Shown piece after piece: positions 1-7,877 of a DNA stretch of 64,000 bases. Each line of letters opens with the position of its first letter. Position 1 is the stretch's first letter. The position numbers and the translations under genes were made by a program. The stretch is from Endoryza sp044226045 (GTDB lineage Bacteria > Bacteroidota > Bacteroidia > Chitinophagales > Chitinophagaceae), in NCBI GenBank assembly GCA_044226045.1, contig JBGAHR010000020.1, forward strand, positions 1 to 64,000, written 5' to 3'. A model generated the notes under the pieces. That model was not told the DNA's origin. It did not search any database and worked only from the letters and a program-made list of their open reading frames with translations.

Positions 1-114
1 AATGCCAGTCAGACCGAAGTAATGGATATCAGCTCCCTGCTGTCTGGCACCTATATTGTAAGAGCCAGCGCAGAAGGTGAAACGATTACCCAGCAATTTG
101 TAAAATCGAAGTAG
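1..114 (+). CDS. C-terminal end of a type IX secretion substrate (partial)
   Basis: Frame 1 is open from the window edge to a TAG at 112-114 and gives 37 residues. The piece ISSLLSGTYIVRA followed by a short loop and a QQFVKSK ending matches the type A C-terminal sorting domain that directs proteins through the Bacteroidota type IX secretion system, where the tail is recognised at the outer membrane and cleaved. The catalytic or binding part of the protein lies outside the window, so its substrate cannot be told. The stop codon is followed directly by a purine hexamer array. Placement in the T9SS tail family rests on the pattern only; the tail is short but typical. Confidence 0.75.
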   Translation, partial: NASQTEVMDISSLLSGTYIVRASAEGETITQQFVKSK

Positions 115-230
115 AGAAACAGAAAGAGAAACAGAAAGAGAAAGGGAGAGAGAAAGGGAAAGAGAAACAGAAAGAGAAAGGGAAAGAGAAACAGAAAGAG
201 AAAGGGAAAGAGAAACAGAAACGGAATGGA
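115..230. repeat. Purine-only hexamer array, left block
   Basis: Runs of GAGAAA, CAGAAA and GGGAAA hexamers start at the base after the stop codon of the preceding gene. The plus strand is almost entirely purine. The long frames through it on both strands (Glu/Thr/Arg-rich on plus, Phe/Leu-rich on minus) are products of the repeat and are not called as genes. Confidence 0.9.
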
Positions 231-370
231 AACACAGATACTGGAAGTTTTTTGATTTTTGATTTCTGACTTTGCGTTCTTAGCGGTACTCGGCGTACTT
301 CGCGTTCCTCGGGCACGGGGAGCTATAAGGTGCAAGTATGCCTGAGGAATAACGGAGCGGGAGTGAGAGC
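231..370. other. Spacer between purine arrays, with mixed repeat fragments
   Basis: This spacer carries a TTTTTGATTTTTGATTTC fragment near 248-268 (the AAATTCAAAAG family in its TTTG orientation), a GCGTTCTTAGCGGTACTCGG-type fragment at 274-310 (the same family as at 11.05-11.19 kb) and a GAGCGGGAGTGAGAGCGG motif at 354-371 that recurs at about 10.84 kb and, inverted, near 3.98, 4.05 and 49.56 kb. No gene is visible. Confidence 0.7.
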
Positions 371-513
371 GGAAAGAGAAACAGAAACAGAAACAGAAAC
401 GGAAAGGGAAACAGAAAGAGAAACAGAAAGAGAAAGCGAAAGAGAAACAGAAACAGAAACAGAAACAGAAACAGAAACAGAAACGGAAAGAGAAACAGAA
501 AGAGAAAGGGAGC
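371..513. repeat. Purine-only hexamer array, right block
   Basis: This is a second array of GAAACA, GAAAGA and GAAACG hexamers on the plus strand, again nearly free of pyrimidines apart from the C of CAGAAA. Together with the block at 115-230 it makes two purine tracts within 400 bp, in the same orientation. Confidence 0.9.
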
Positions 514-603
514 GAGGTGTGGCAGTTTGTCGGAGTGAATGCAAGCTCGCAAGGGCGAGTCCTCCGCCTGCGGCGGATAAGACTCGCCTGAGGAGGGGAA
601 AGG

Positions 604-650
604 AGAAACCGCAAACTGCAAACCGCAAACCAACCATAAACGATAAACGC
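604..650. repeat. GCAAACY and ATAAACG repeats just upstream of a start codon
   Basis: Four GCAAAC units are followed by CATAAACGATAAACG, ending five bases before the ATG at 656. They are the CAAAC/AAACG orientation of the families that appear in GTTTG/CGTTT orientation after stop codons elsewhere in the window. Confidence 0.8.
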
Positions 651-655
651 TTCAT

Positions 656-2059
656 ATGAGAATAGCTTTTCACGGTGCGGCCAGAACAGTAACAGGATCC
701 AAGCATTTGATCACGCTGGTAAATGGAAAGAAGTATCTGCTCGATTGCGGCATGTTCCAGGGTATGGGGGCAGAAACGGATTCCCTGAACAGGGATTGGG
801 GTTTTACTCCTTCTGAAATCAGCTTCCTGATCCTGTCACATGCGCATATTGATCACAGTGGTCTGATTCCAAAACTGATCAAGGACGGGTTTAAAGGCAA
901 AGTATTTTGTACGCCGGCCACCCGCGACCTGACGGCTGTATTGCTGGAAGATTCCGGTGAAATCCAGGAAGACGATGCCAAGTTCTCCAATAAACGTCGG
1001 GCTGTTCAGGGGCTGCCCTATATCACTCCGCTGTATACCTCCCAGGATGCACTGGACGCGATGAGTCATTTTGAAACCGTGGAATATGGAAACTGGGTTC
1101 GCATCGATGAGCATGTGGAATTGATGTATACAGACGCCGGACATATTATCGGAAGCGCGGTAGTCAACCTTAAAGTAACCGAGAACGGCAAAACCACGCG
1201 CATCACTTTTAGCGGCGATGTGGGCAGATACCGGGACCTGATCCTGAAATCTCCCCAACCCTTTCCACAAGCAGACATCATTTTGATCGAATCCACTTAT
1301 GGCAACAGCCTGCACGATACACACAACACCACTCCGGACATGCTGCTGGAATGGATCGAAAAAACCTGTCTGCAAAAGAAAGGGAAGCTGATCATGCCGG
1401 CATTTAGCGTTGGACGTACGCAAGAATTGCTGTTCTCACTCAATCAACTCGAACTTGAGAACAGGCTGCCTGACCTGGAATATTTTGTAGACAGCCCTCT
1501 TAGTATCAAAGCCACTGAAATTGTAAAACGATACCCGTCTTATTTTAATTCCCGCATCCAAAAGATCATTCAGTCGGACTCGGATCCTTTTTCATTCAAG
1601 GGCATGAAGTACATAAAAACAGTGGAAGAGTCCAAGATGCTCAATTACCGAAATGAGCCTTGCGTTATTATTTCCGCCAGCGGTATGGCCGAGGCCGGTC
1701 GGGTAAAGCACCACATCAGCAACAACGTGGAGAACAGCCGTAATTCGATCCTGATGACCGGCTACTGCGAACCTAATTCCTTAGGTGCCCGTTTGCAAAG
1801 CGGCACAAAAGAAGTACGCATCTTTGGAGTGATGCATGAGGTGAATGCCGAGATCGGCGCCATCAGGAGCATGAGTGCGCATGGCGATTACGAAGACCTC
1901 AGCCAGTTCCTCGGGTGCCAGGATCCCCGCCAGATCCGCAAACTTTTTATCGTTCATGGCGAGTATGATGTTCAGCAACAATTCCGCCTCCGCCTGTTGA
2001 AGAAAGGCTTCACAGACATAGAAATTCCCGACCGCCACGCTGAGTTTGGATTGGGGTAG
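656..2059 (+). CDS. MBL-fold / beta-CASP RNA-processing exonuclease-like metallo-hydrolase
   Basis: This 467-residue protein is of the CPSF73/YSH1-like group of metallo-beta-lactamase nucleases. The zinc motif HAHIDHSG is at residues 62-69, followed by DAGHIIGSA near 160, a SGDVGRY aspartate segment near 188, and the beta-CASP elements MPAFSVGRTQELL and ISASGMAEAGRVKHH, then a C-terminal HGE. Known members cut RNA, usually as cytoplasmic endo- or 5'-3' exonucleases. It has no signal peptide. The ATG is preceded by repeat DNA and no clear ribosome site, which is common in Bacteroidota. It is a single gene, not in an obvious operon. The family call is firm; RNA as the real substrate here is inferred. 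Confidence 0.9.
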   Translation: MRIAFHGAARTVTGSKHLITLVNGKKYLLDCGMFQGMGAETDSLNRDWGFTPSEISFLILSHAHIDHSGLIPKLIKDGFKGKVFCTPATRDLTAVLLEDSGEIQEDDAKFSNKRRAVQGLPYITPLYTSQDALDAMSHFETVEYGNWVRIDEHVELMYTDAGHIIGSAVVNLKVTENGKTTRITFSGDVGRYRDLILKSPQPFPQADIILIESTYGNSLHDTHNTTPDMLLEWIEKTCLQKKGKLIMPAFSVGRTQELLFSLNQLELENRLPDLEYFVDSPLSIKATEIVKRYPSYFNSRIQKIIQSDSDPFSFKGMKYIKTVEESKMLNYRNEPCVIISASGMAEAGRVKHHISNNVENSRNSILMTGYCEPNSLGARLQSGTKEVRIFGVMHEVNAEIGAIRSMSAHGDYEDLSQFLGCQDPRQIRKLFIVHGEYDVQQQFRLRLLKKGFTDIEIPDRHAEFGLG

Positions 2060-2063
2060 GCCC

Positions 2064-2168
2064 ATGGCGGTTAGCGGTTAGCTGTTTGCGGTTTACAGTT
2101 CAGGATATAACTAGCTGCAAATTGACGCTGACAAACAGCAAACCGCAAACCGCAAACCGCAAACTAAC
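2064..2168. repeat. Inverted pair of GTTTGCGG / CCGCAAAC arrays
   Basis: The left arm at about 2064-2101 reads GGTTAGCTGTTTGCGGTTTA and the right arm at about 2131-2167 reads AACAGCAAACCGCAAACCGC, so the two can pair over roughly 20 bases around a loop of about 30. The left arm begins within 15 bases of the stop codon of the MBL gene. There is no T-run after it, so it is not a standard intrinsic terminator. Confidence 0.75.
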
Positions 2169-2280
2169 GCCAAACCTTTTTGCTTTTCCTTCACTTAACT
2201 TTAGCTAATCCTTAGTAAGCGCGGTCTCTTTTTTGCCGTTTATATATGTGTGCGCATTGCAAACAATTAAAACGGAGTAT

Positions 2281-2868
2281 ATGAAAAAGAAGAGCATTGT
2301 TTTACAATTGTTGGTGCTGTCCGGTCTGGTTTTTATGGTAGCCTGTTCGCCGGTTGCCCATATTGAGAAAGATAGAAATACAGATTTTTCGAGGTACAAG
2401 ACCTATTCCTGGATGGATGATGGAAACGATCACGGAAGAAAGAGCCGCTTTAACAGTCTTTCCGAACAAAATATCAAATCCGCTATAGCCGATGAACTGG
2501 AGAAGCAGGGATGGCGTGAAGTACGCTCCAACCCCGATGTACTGATCGGATATGATGTACTGGTGGAAAGAACAACCCGTCAGTCGGACAATCCGGTTTA
2601 TTCAAGACCTTATACCAGGTTGTATTTTAATCCCTATCTCCGGCGCTGGGGTACCATCTATTATCCCTCCCAGTTTTTGGGATACGACCGGCAGGCCTAC
2701 AACAGCAAGGAAGGTACCATTACCGTTAGTATGGTAGATGTAAGAACAGACAAAACCGTATGGCAGGGCTGGACCACCAATGAAGTAAACAGTAACAACC
2801 TCACCCGCAAAGAAATCCAAAGCGGCGTCAGATCCATATTCAGAAAATTTGAGGTGGCAAAAAATTAA
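2281..2868 (+). CDS. DUF4136 lipoprotein
   Basis: The 195-residue protein begins with a lipoprotein signal peptide whose lipobox is VMVAC, cysteine near residue 22. The mature part begins with the DUF4136 signature DFSRYKTYSWMDD and ends with VWQGW and RSIFRKFEV elements that are typical of the family, which is found in the envelope of many Gram-negative bacteria and has no assigned reaction. I chose the ATG at 2281 because it gives the signal peptide directly; an in-frame ATG at 2233 would add 16 non-signal residues. It stands alone and is followed by a strong terminator. Confidence 0.87.
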   Translation: MKKKSIVLQLLVLSGLVFMVACSPVAHIEKDRNTDFSRYKTYSWMDDGNDHGRKSRFNSLSEQNIKSAIADELEKQGWREVRSNPDVLIGYDVLVERTTRQSDNPVYSRPYTRLYFNPYLRRWGTIYYPSQFLGYDRQAYNSKEGTITVSMVDVRTDKTVWQGWTTNEVNSNNLTRKEIQSGVRSIFRKFEVAKN

Positions 2869-2887
2869 CAGGACGGTTCAGTGGTAA

Positions 2888-2918
2888 CAAAAAAGGTCAT
2901 CTGACAGGTGGCCTTTTT
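2888..2918 (+). terminator. Intrinsic terminator after the DUF4136 gene
   Basis: AAAAAAGGTCAT and GGTGGCCTTTTTT pair (two G-U pairs) around a short CTGACA loop, with a T-run on the plus strand and an A-run before the stem, so it may work in both directions. A second weaker hairpin, AAAGCCCC...GGGACTTT, follows at 2930-2956. Confidence 0.8.
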
Positions 2919-2956
2919 TATTCAAAAAAAAAGCCCCACAGCTAAGCGGGACTTTC

Positions 2957-3840
2957 AATTCTGTCTTGGGTCGTCAATAGTGTAAATTTTCGTCGATAGG
3001 TACAAGATTTAAAATGGATTTTCACTAAAGACAGGATTCTGATCTGTTTTCACCGGCATTGGAATAGGCTTTTCTCAAGGAGATTTGCGGAAAGCTTTTT
3101 CATAAGATAGGATTCGGTCGGGTTGTTCAGGATCTGGATTCGGACAAGGTTACGATCAAAAAGAGGACGTTGGATTTTAGGATATAAAGGGTGACTCAAA
3201 CAATAATTAGGAAATTCAAGGGATAGGATCGGAAGTGTTTCAGAGGATCGCTGGATGACAATACAAAGATTGCCTTTCTTTATCCCCTTTCATAACTTAT
3301 TCGCCATTTGTGCAGTTTGCTTCGATTTTTGGTAAAATTTCTTCGATAATTGGATTAAACCATTCATGGGTTGACCCGGCTTCTCAACTTTTTGAAGGAG
3401 GATGGAATGCAAGTACTTAATAGTCAATTATTTAAGCATTGGCAGGATTAGCCACCTCGCCGCTGTTTCAATAACCCGTTGGGAAACAGGGATTTGTTGA
3501 TTGAAGGGAAAACAGTGTTGACAGATGATGGAAAATAAAAAACCACGCATTACTGCGTGGCTCTTATGAAAATGAAATCCCTGGAGTTGCAAGTTCTAAG
3601 AGGGTACGGATTTCATCGGTGGTTTTTTCCAGTATTTACCGTCGCTAAATTTCTTTATAATCAGTTTATTGGATCGTGTTTGGTTTTTGTTATCAGGATA
3701 TCGTTCCTTTCTGATACAAAGATGCTACGGGATTGCCGGGATCCGAACTTTTTTAGACCATCATTCAGTATTACCCGATGAATGGATTGATTTGTTCGAT
3801 AAGTGTATTGAATGATCAATGATGATTGCGGATGACGAAT
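2957..3840. other. Gene-free region with no recognised coding content
   Basis: Frames here are short, lack ribosome sites and show no recognisable protein pattern. The only clear structures are the hairpins at 3537-3616, described separately. The base composition is uneven and AT-richer than the genes around it. It could hold remains of a lost gene, but I cannot name one. Confidence 0.55.
3537..3560 (-). terminator. Perfect minus-strand terminator hairpin without an obvious gene
   Basis: CCACGCA at 3543-3549 and TGCGTGG at 3554-3560 form a perfect 7-bp stem with a 4-base loop, and the A-run at 3537-3542 becomes a T-run on the minus strand. Upstream on that strand, ATGAAATCC (3616 to 3608) and GGATTTCAT (3580 to 3572) form a second inverted repeat. 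The nearest minus-strand gene to the right is more than 900 bases away, so the transcript it would end is unknown. Confidence 0.65.
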
Positions 3841-3990
3841 GCAAATTGCCAATTGGTCAACCACTGTTGACCGGGGAAAATGCTGAGGGCGCAATTGGTC
3901 AATGAGCCAATGCAATGACGGATTACGGATTACGAATGGCGGATGAAATCCAATTTGCCAATGCGATAACTGTATTCGCTCTCACTCCCG
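3840..3990. repeat. CCAATTTG / GGTCAA-type repeat array
   Basis: Short units such as GCAAATTGCCAATTGGTCAA, CAATTGGTCAATGAGCCAAT and CCAATTTGCCAATGCG are interrupted by GACGGATTACGGATTACGAA. A related block with the same phrase order (CACTGTTG, CCGGG, AAAA, CAATTG, TCAATGAGCCAATG) is at 49370-49460. Confidence 0.75.
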
Positions 3991-4002
3991 CTCCCAGAAA
4001 AT

Positions 4003-4310
4003 GCCGGGCTTTATTCTATCGCTGTTCACCACCGAAGAACTAATTGAATTAGTCGCTCCCGCTCTCACTCCCGTTCTCCTAAAGTAGCCGGGCTGTATAT
4101 CGGCCTCGGGCGCCTTTTTTGTGGGACTTTTTTTGGCGAAACAAGAAAAGTCCCGTCAGAGACTCGCTGGAATAAAATCTCCCTCATATTACGTCCGCTC
4201 TCGATCTCGCTCCCGCTCACCAGAAGGGGCTCATTCCTCAAAAAGAGGCAAAAAATGATTATTTCAGCGTAGCAACAGGTACTCAATGACTTTCCCCGGA
4301 CAACAGTGAT
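4003..4310. repeat. Dispersed repeat unit of about 308 bp, copy 1
   Basis: The stretch from GCCGGGCTTTATTCTA to CGGACAACAGTGAT is repeated almost base for base at 49505-49814, in the same orientation, with roughly nine of ten bases identical by eye. Inside are a perfect 15-base palindrome ACTAATTGAATTAGT, a CGCTCCCGCTCTCACTCCCG motif, and a hairpin with arms GGGACTTTT and AAAAGTCCC. Frames through it are not conserved between the copies, so I do not call a gene. Confidence 0.88.
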
Positions 4311-4315
4311 GAGCC

Positions 4316-4346
4316 AATTAACAGCAAACCGCCAACTGCAAACTGC
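4316..4346. repeat. Short GCAAACYG array
   Basis: GCAAACCGCCAACTGCAAAC with flanking units lies directly after repeat copy 1. It is the same family as at 604-640, 2131-2167 and 16251-16278, in the CAAAC orientation. Confidence 0.65.
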
Positions 4347-4413
4347 AATCGGTTAGTGACTCGCTAAAGATCACAGAATCCCTTTAAGAGTTATAGTAAA
4401 CGACGACCGGGCC

Positions 4414-4490
4414 GTTTTTCAAAATGCGGCAAAAAGATGATTATTTCAGCGTAAAATAGTGAACTCCGCTAGTTTCCACGGACAATATTT
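4414..4490. repeat. Partial third copy of the dispersed repeat
   Basis: TTTTTCAAAATGCGGCAAAA followed by GATGATTATTTCAGCGT and, less well kept, TTTCCACGGACAAT match the right-hand 75 bases of the unit at 49505-49814. It ends at the stop codon of the LytTR gene on the other strand. Confidence 0.7.
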
Positions 4491-4491
4491 T

Positions 4492-5196
4492 TTAAATGAT
4501 ATTCAAACGTCTGAGTACATCCTGCTTATGGGCCTTGCTGATGGGTATTTCGGTGCCCTTGATGAACAGGTCGTTCTCCCTTATATCGTCAATCTTGGTC
4601 AGGTTAATAATATAAGACCGGTGAACTTTCATGAAGTAGCGCTTGTTTATTTTTTCTTCCAGCGCTTTTATCGTGTTGTGGGTAATGTACTTTTTTTCGG
4701 GCGTAACAAATTTCACGTAGTCGCCCATACTTTCAATATACAGAATATCCTCATTGTTCAATCGCACGAGTTTTCCATCACTCTTAATGAAGATGTGATT
4801 TTCCGATTGTGTTTCTTCTTCATTTGAGCCGTTATTGTTTTCTTCTTTTATCGCTACCCGCTGCAAGGCTTCAAGGAATCGCTGGTAAGTAAAAGGCTTT
4901 TTGAGAAAATCTACAACATGGTATTCGAAAGCATTATAGGCGTACTCGGTTTTGGAGGTGGTGAGGATTACCTGTGGTGAATAAACCAGCTGATCCAACA
5001 GATCGAATCCGGTGGCTCCCGGCATTTCCACATCCAGGAACAAAAGTTCAACGGTATTGGCATTCAGGTATTCGAGGGCATCCGGAACATTGGAGAATGA
5101 TCCCCGAACTTCCAGCAGGCCGCTTCTTTCCGCGCATTTACGCGTATACTCGGCGGCAACCGGTAAATCTTCTACAATGACACATGAAATACTCAT
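4492..5196 (-). CDS. LytTR-family response regulator
   Basis: The protein has 234 residues. A receiver domain fills about 1-120, with acidic pocket ED at 9-10, phosphoacceptor D55 in FLDVEMPG and a lysine in FLKKPF near 105. The LytTR DNA-binding domain fills about 130-234, with IFIKSDGKLVRL, ILYIESMGDYVKF and FMKVHRSYIINL. Such proteins bind direct repeats and activate transcription after phosphorylation. Its start lies one base from the end of the Hpt gene, so the two are one transcript, and the divergent hybrid kinase at 5688 completes the relay. The target genes are not visible. Confidence 0.92.
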   Translation of the reverse strand: MSISCVIVEDLPVAAEYTRKCAERSGLLEVRGSFSNVPDALEYLNANTVELLFLDVEMPGATGFDLLDQLVYSPQVILTTSKTEYAYNAFEYHVVDFLKKPFTYQRFLEALQRVAIKEENNNGSNEEETQSENHIFIKSDGKLVRLNNEDILYIESMGDYVKFVTPEKKYITHNTIKALEEKINKRYFMKVHRSYIINLTKIDDIRENDLFIKGTEIPISKAHKQDVLRRLNII

Positions 5197-5197
5197 A

Positions 5198-5596
5198 TCA
5201 GGCCTTATTAAAATCTTTTAATCGGACATATTCGTCTTCAATGACCCCGATGAATTCTTCCACCATGCTTTCTAATTGATGGTATTGGTTTCCGATTTCA
5301 CGGGTATTGCTGACAGCAGAACAAAGTTCTTCAAAATTCTTACAGAGTTGTTGTTGTTGAGGGAGGCCTACGAAGCCAAAAGATGGTTTGATTTTGTGAG
5401 CGGTTTTTTTGAGTTCGGCCAGGTCATCGCCTGCGTAGGCTTTTTTAAGCAAGATCAAGTCTCCTTTCAGCTGGGTCAACGTGATGGAGAATATCTCCTC
5501 CATGTAGGCATAATCGTCTTCGTAAAGGTCAGTTAATGCCTGTCTATCAATTTTATTATTGAAAATGAAGTGTTTAGGTTCTATATGGCTACTCAC
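5198..5596 (-). CDS. Stand-alone Hpt phosphotransfer protein
   Basis: This 132-residue protein fits the histidine phosphotransfer four-helix bundle. The phosphorylatable histidine is H67 in KKTAHKIKPSFGFVG, a very typical Hpt motif. It would pass phosphate from the receiver of a hybrid kinase to a final response regulator. It is the first gene of a two-gene operon with the LytTR regulator and sits head to head with the hybrid kinase at 5688. The 91-bp space between them must hold both promoters. Cytoplasmic, no signal peptide. Confidence 0.9.
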   Translation of the reverse strand: MSSHIEPKHFIFNNKIDRQALTDLYEDDYAYMEEIFSITLTQLKGDLILLKKAYAGDDLAELKKTAHKIKPSFGFVGLPQQQQLCKNFEELCSAVSNTREIGNQYHQLESMVEEFIGVIEDEYVRLKDFNKA

Positions 5597-5687
5597 AGGA
5601 AAATAGATCTAGGGGTTTTACGTTATTGGATTATTCAGTAGACCGGTCGAAATTCGGAAACCGATCCCTGACTATTCCAATAACTCT

Positions 5688-7826
5688 ATGAAAGGCAAAT
5701 TATTTTATTTAGTCTGGTCAATTTATCGGGATATTGTTTATTCCGGCCTGAGCGACGCCGTTACCAACAAAGAGCTCAGGAAAAAGATCATACGATTCAA
5801 CCAGTTTGTCGTACTGGCCTTGTTGATCAATTTCTTCTCTGTCATCATCTATTTCTCAAACAAATTGTATATAAGCGCGCTGATCAATATCACATCGGCG
5901 TATATCTTCCTGTTGGCTTTTTATTTCAATGGAAAGGGAAGATTGGAGATCGGAAGGATTCTTTCCATCATCAATGTGAACCTTTACCTGATCATCATTT
6001 GTTATGTAGAAGGTTTGCGGGCGGGTGAATACCTGATGTTCTTTCCCTATTTCCTGGCCCTGACATTCGTAGTCAGCATCCGCCGGAATTATAAAGAACT
6101 GGTGATCGTGTACGCTATTACCATTTATTCCCTGGTGCTGGCCATGATCCTGAGCCCTTATGTAAACGATATCGAAACGATCAATGATGCATTATATGGC
6201 CGGCTTTTCAACAGCAACCTGATCATTTCCTTTGTACTGACGACCATATTTTCATACGCCATCCTGCGGGTTAACAAAGACAACGAGCTGGCGATTCTGC
6301 AGGAAAAGAAATTCGGCGATACGATCTACAATACCTCACTCGATGGTGTATTCATTTTGTATACGCAATCCAATATCGTAGCAAGCTGTAACCAGCGGGC
6401 ATTGGATCTTTTTGAGGTAAGTGAGAAAACAGAAATCGAAGGCACTCATATCGATAACTGGTTTGATGAGGAACATATCAAACAGTTCAATTCTATTGAA
6501 AGGGCTGTCAATGGCATCACCCAGAACTGGCAGGGTGAATTGAGTTTTACTACAAAAAATGGAAAGCGCTTCCCCGGCTATGTGAGCGTGATTTCATTTA
6601 CATACAAAGAGGAGAGATATATCAAGGTGAGTATCCTCGACATTTCCAACGTAAAGATGACGGAGTTTGAATTGATGCGCGCCAAGGAAAAAGCGGAAGC
6701 GGCAGCCAAGGTGAAGACCCGATTCCTCTCGAATATGAGCCACGAGTTGCGGACCCCGCTGAATGGTATTATCGGCGCATCCAATCTGCTGCTGCAGGAA
6801 GAATATCTGCCTGCGCAACAATCGCATCTCGATATCCTGAAGTACTCTTCCGAACACATGATGGTGTTGATCAACGACATTCTTGACTTTAATAAGATAG
6901 AAGCCGGCAAACTGGAACTGGCATCCGCTCCAGTGAACATGAAGAGTTTTCTGAACCGCGTAGCCACCCAGTTTAATGGTCAGGTTGTTGGAAAAGGACT
7001 CAAGTTTATCACGGATATCGACGAGAAACTCAACCTCGAATTGATGTCGGATGAAACCCGCCTGAACCAGGTGTTAAGCAACCTGCTGTCGAATGCCATC
7101 AAGTTTACCCATACCGGTAGCATCACCCTGGCAGCCCGGCAGGTGGCCGCCAGCAGTACAAAATCTACCATACAGTTCATTGTCAGGGATACCGGAATCG
7201 GCATACCGCCTCATAAACACAAGGAAATTTTTGACAGCTTCACCCAGGCCGACGTCAATACCACCCGTAAATATGGAGGAACCGGGCTTGGACTGTCGAT
7301 CACCAAACACCTCGTGAATAAATTCAACAGCGAACTGCATCTCGAGAGCGAGGTGGGTAAAGGAACAACCTTCCATTTTACCATGGAATTGTTCATCAAT
7401 GCCAATCGTAAAATGTATATCAACGACGATCGCAGCAAGTCTTTGAGCACTTTGGATGGCGTACAGATCCTGCTGGCGGAAGATAATCCCGTTAACTTAT
7501 CGGTAGCCAAGCGATTTTTACAGAAATGGGGCATCCAGGTTACGGAGGCCGTTAACGGCCGGGAAGCCGTAGAGAAATTCAGGCCGGGCATGTTTGATGT
7601 GTTGCTGATTGATCTTGAAATGCCGGAAATGGATGGCGCCACCGCCCTCAAGGAGATTCGCAAGATCGATTCCAATGTGCCGATCATCGCATTCACGGCA
7701 GCCGTGTATGACAACATCCATGCGGACCTCATCCAGAAAGGATTCACGGATTTTATCCATAAGCCGTTCAGGCCGGAAGACCTTCATAACAAAATCAATT
7801 TGCAACTGGCAGCCCGAAGGGCATAA
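5688..7826 (+). CDS. Membrane-bound hybrid histidine kinase (PAS-HisKA-HATPase-REC)
   Basis: 712 residues. About six membrane segments lie within residues 38-205, followed by a PAS domain at about 213-330, HisKA with phosphohistidine H352 in SNMSHELRTPLNG, a HATPase domain with N, G1 (DTGIGIPP) and G2 (GGTGLGLS) boxes, and a C-terminal receiver with D642 in LLIDLEMPEMDG. No large periplasmic loop is visible, so the signal is probably sensed in the membrane or by the PAS domain. With the divergent Hpt and LytTR genes it forms a His-Asp-His-Asp relay. The stop codon overlaps a terminator that serves the converging gene. Confidence 0.93.
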   Translation: MKGKLFYLVWSIYRDIVYSGLSDAVTNKELRKKIIRFNQFVVLALLINFFSVIIYFSNKLYISALINITSAYIFLLAFYFNGKGRLEIGRILSIINVNLYLIIICYVEGLRAGEYLMFFPYFLALTFVVSIRRNYKELVIVYAITIYSLVLAMILSPYVNDIETINDALYGRLFNSNLIISFVLTTIFSYAILRVNKDNELAILQEKKFGDTIYNTSLDGVFILYTQSNIVASCNQRALDLFEVSEKTEIEGTHIDNWFDEEHIKQFNSIERAVNGITQNWQGELSFTTKNGKRFPGYVSVISFTYKEERYIKVSILDISNVKMTEFELMRAKEKAEAAAKVKTRFLSNMSHELRTPLNGIIGASNLLLQEEYLPAQQSHLDILKYSSEHMMVLINDILDFNKIEAGKLELASAPVNMKSFLNRVATQFNGQVVGKGLKFITDIDEKLNLELMSDETRLNQVLSNLLSNAIKFTHTGSITLAARQVAASSTKSTIQFIVRDTGIGIPPHKHKEIFDSFTQADVNTTRKYGGTGLGLSITKHLVNKFNSELHLESEVGKGTTFHFTMELFINANRKMYINDDRSKSLSTLDGVQILLAEDNPVNLSVAKRFLQKWGIQVTEAVNGREAVEKFRPGMFDVLLIDLEMPEMDGATALKEIRKIDSNVPIIAFTAAVYDNIHADLIQKGFTDFIHKPFRPEDLHNKINLQLAARRA

Positions 7827-7851
7827 AAAAGCTGTCTCCGGGGAGACAGCT
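7825..7851 (-). terminator. Terminator of the outer-membrane protein gene
   Basis: AGCTGTCTCC at 7830-7839 pairs perfectly with GGAGACAGCT at 7842-7851, and the A-run at 7824-7830 gives a T-run on the minus strand. It lies 26 bases past the stop of the minus-strand gene and overlaps the stop codon of the plus-strand kinase gene. Confidence 0.85.
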
Positions 7852-7877
7852 CGGCTGAAGTAATAATTTATCCTGAT

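Noticed and set aside
115..513. CRISPR array or tandem gene repeat
   Set aside because: Units are 6 bases with no spacers of regular length, and there are no cas genes in the window.
51..706. Overlapping long frames on both strands through the purine arrays
   Set aside because: They translate only the repeat (Phe/Leu-rich or Glu/Thr/Arg-rich) with no start signals or domain pattern.
3557..3915. Frames at 3557-3781 (plus) and 3661-3915 (minus)
   Set aside because: They overlap each other and the hairpin region, have no ribosome site and show no protein pattern.
4065..4286. Frame through repeat copy 1, and the 49608-49793 frame through copy 2
   Set aside because: The two copies are nearly identical in DNA but the frames are on different strands and not kept between copies, so the DNA and not a protein is what is conserved.
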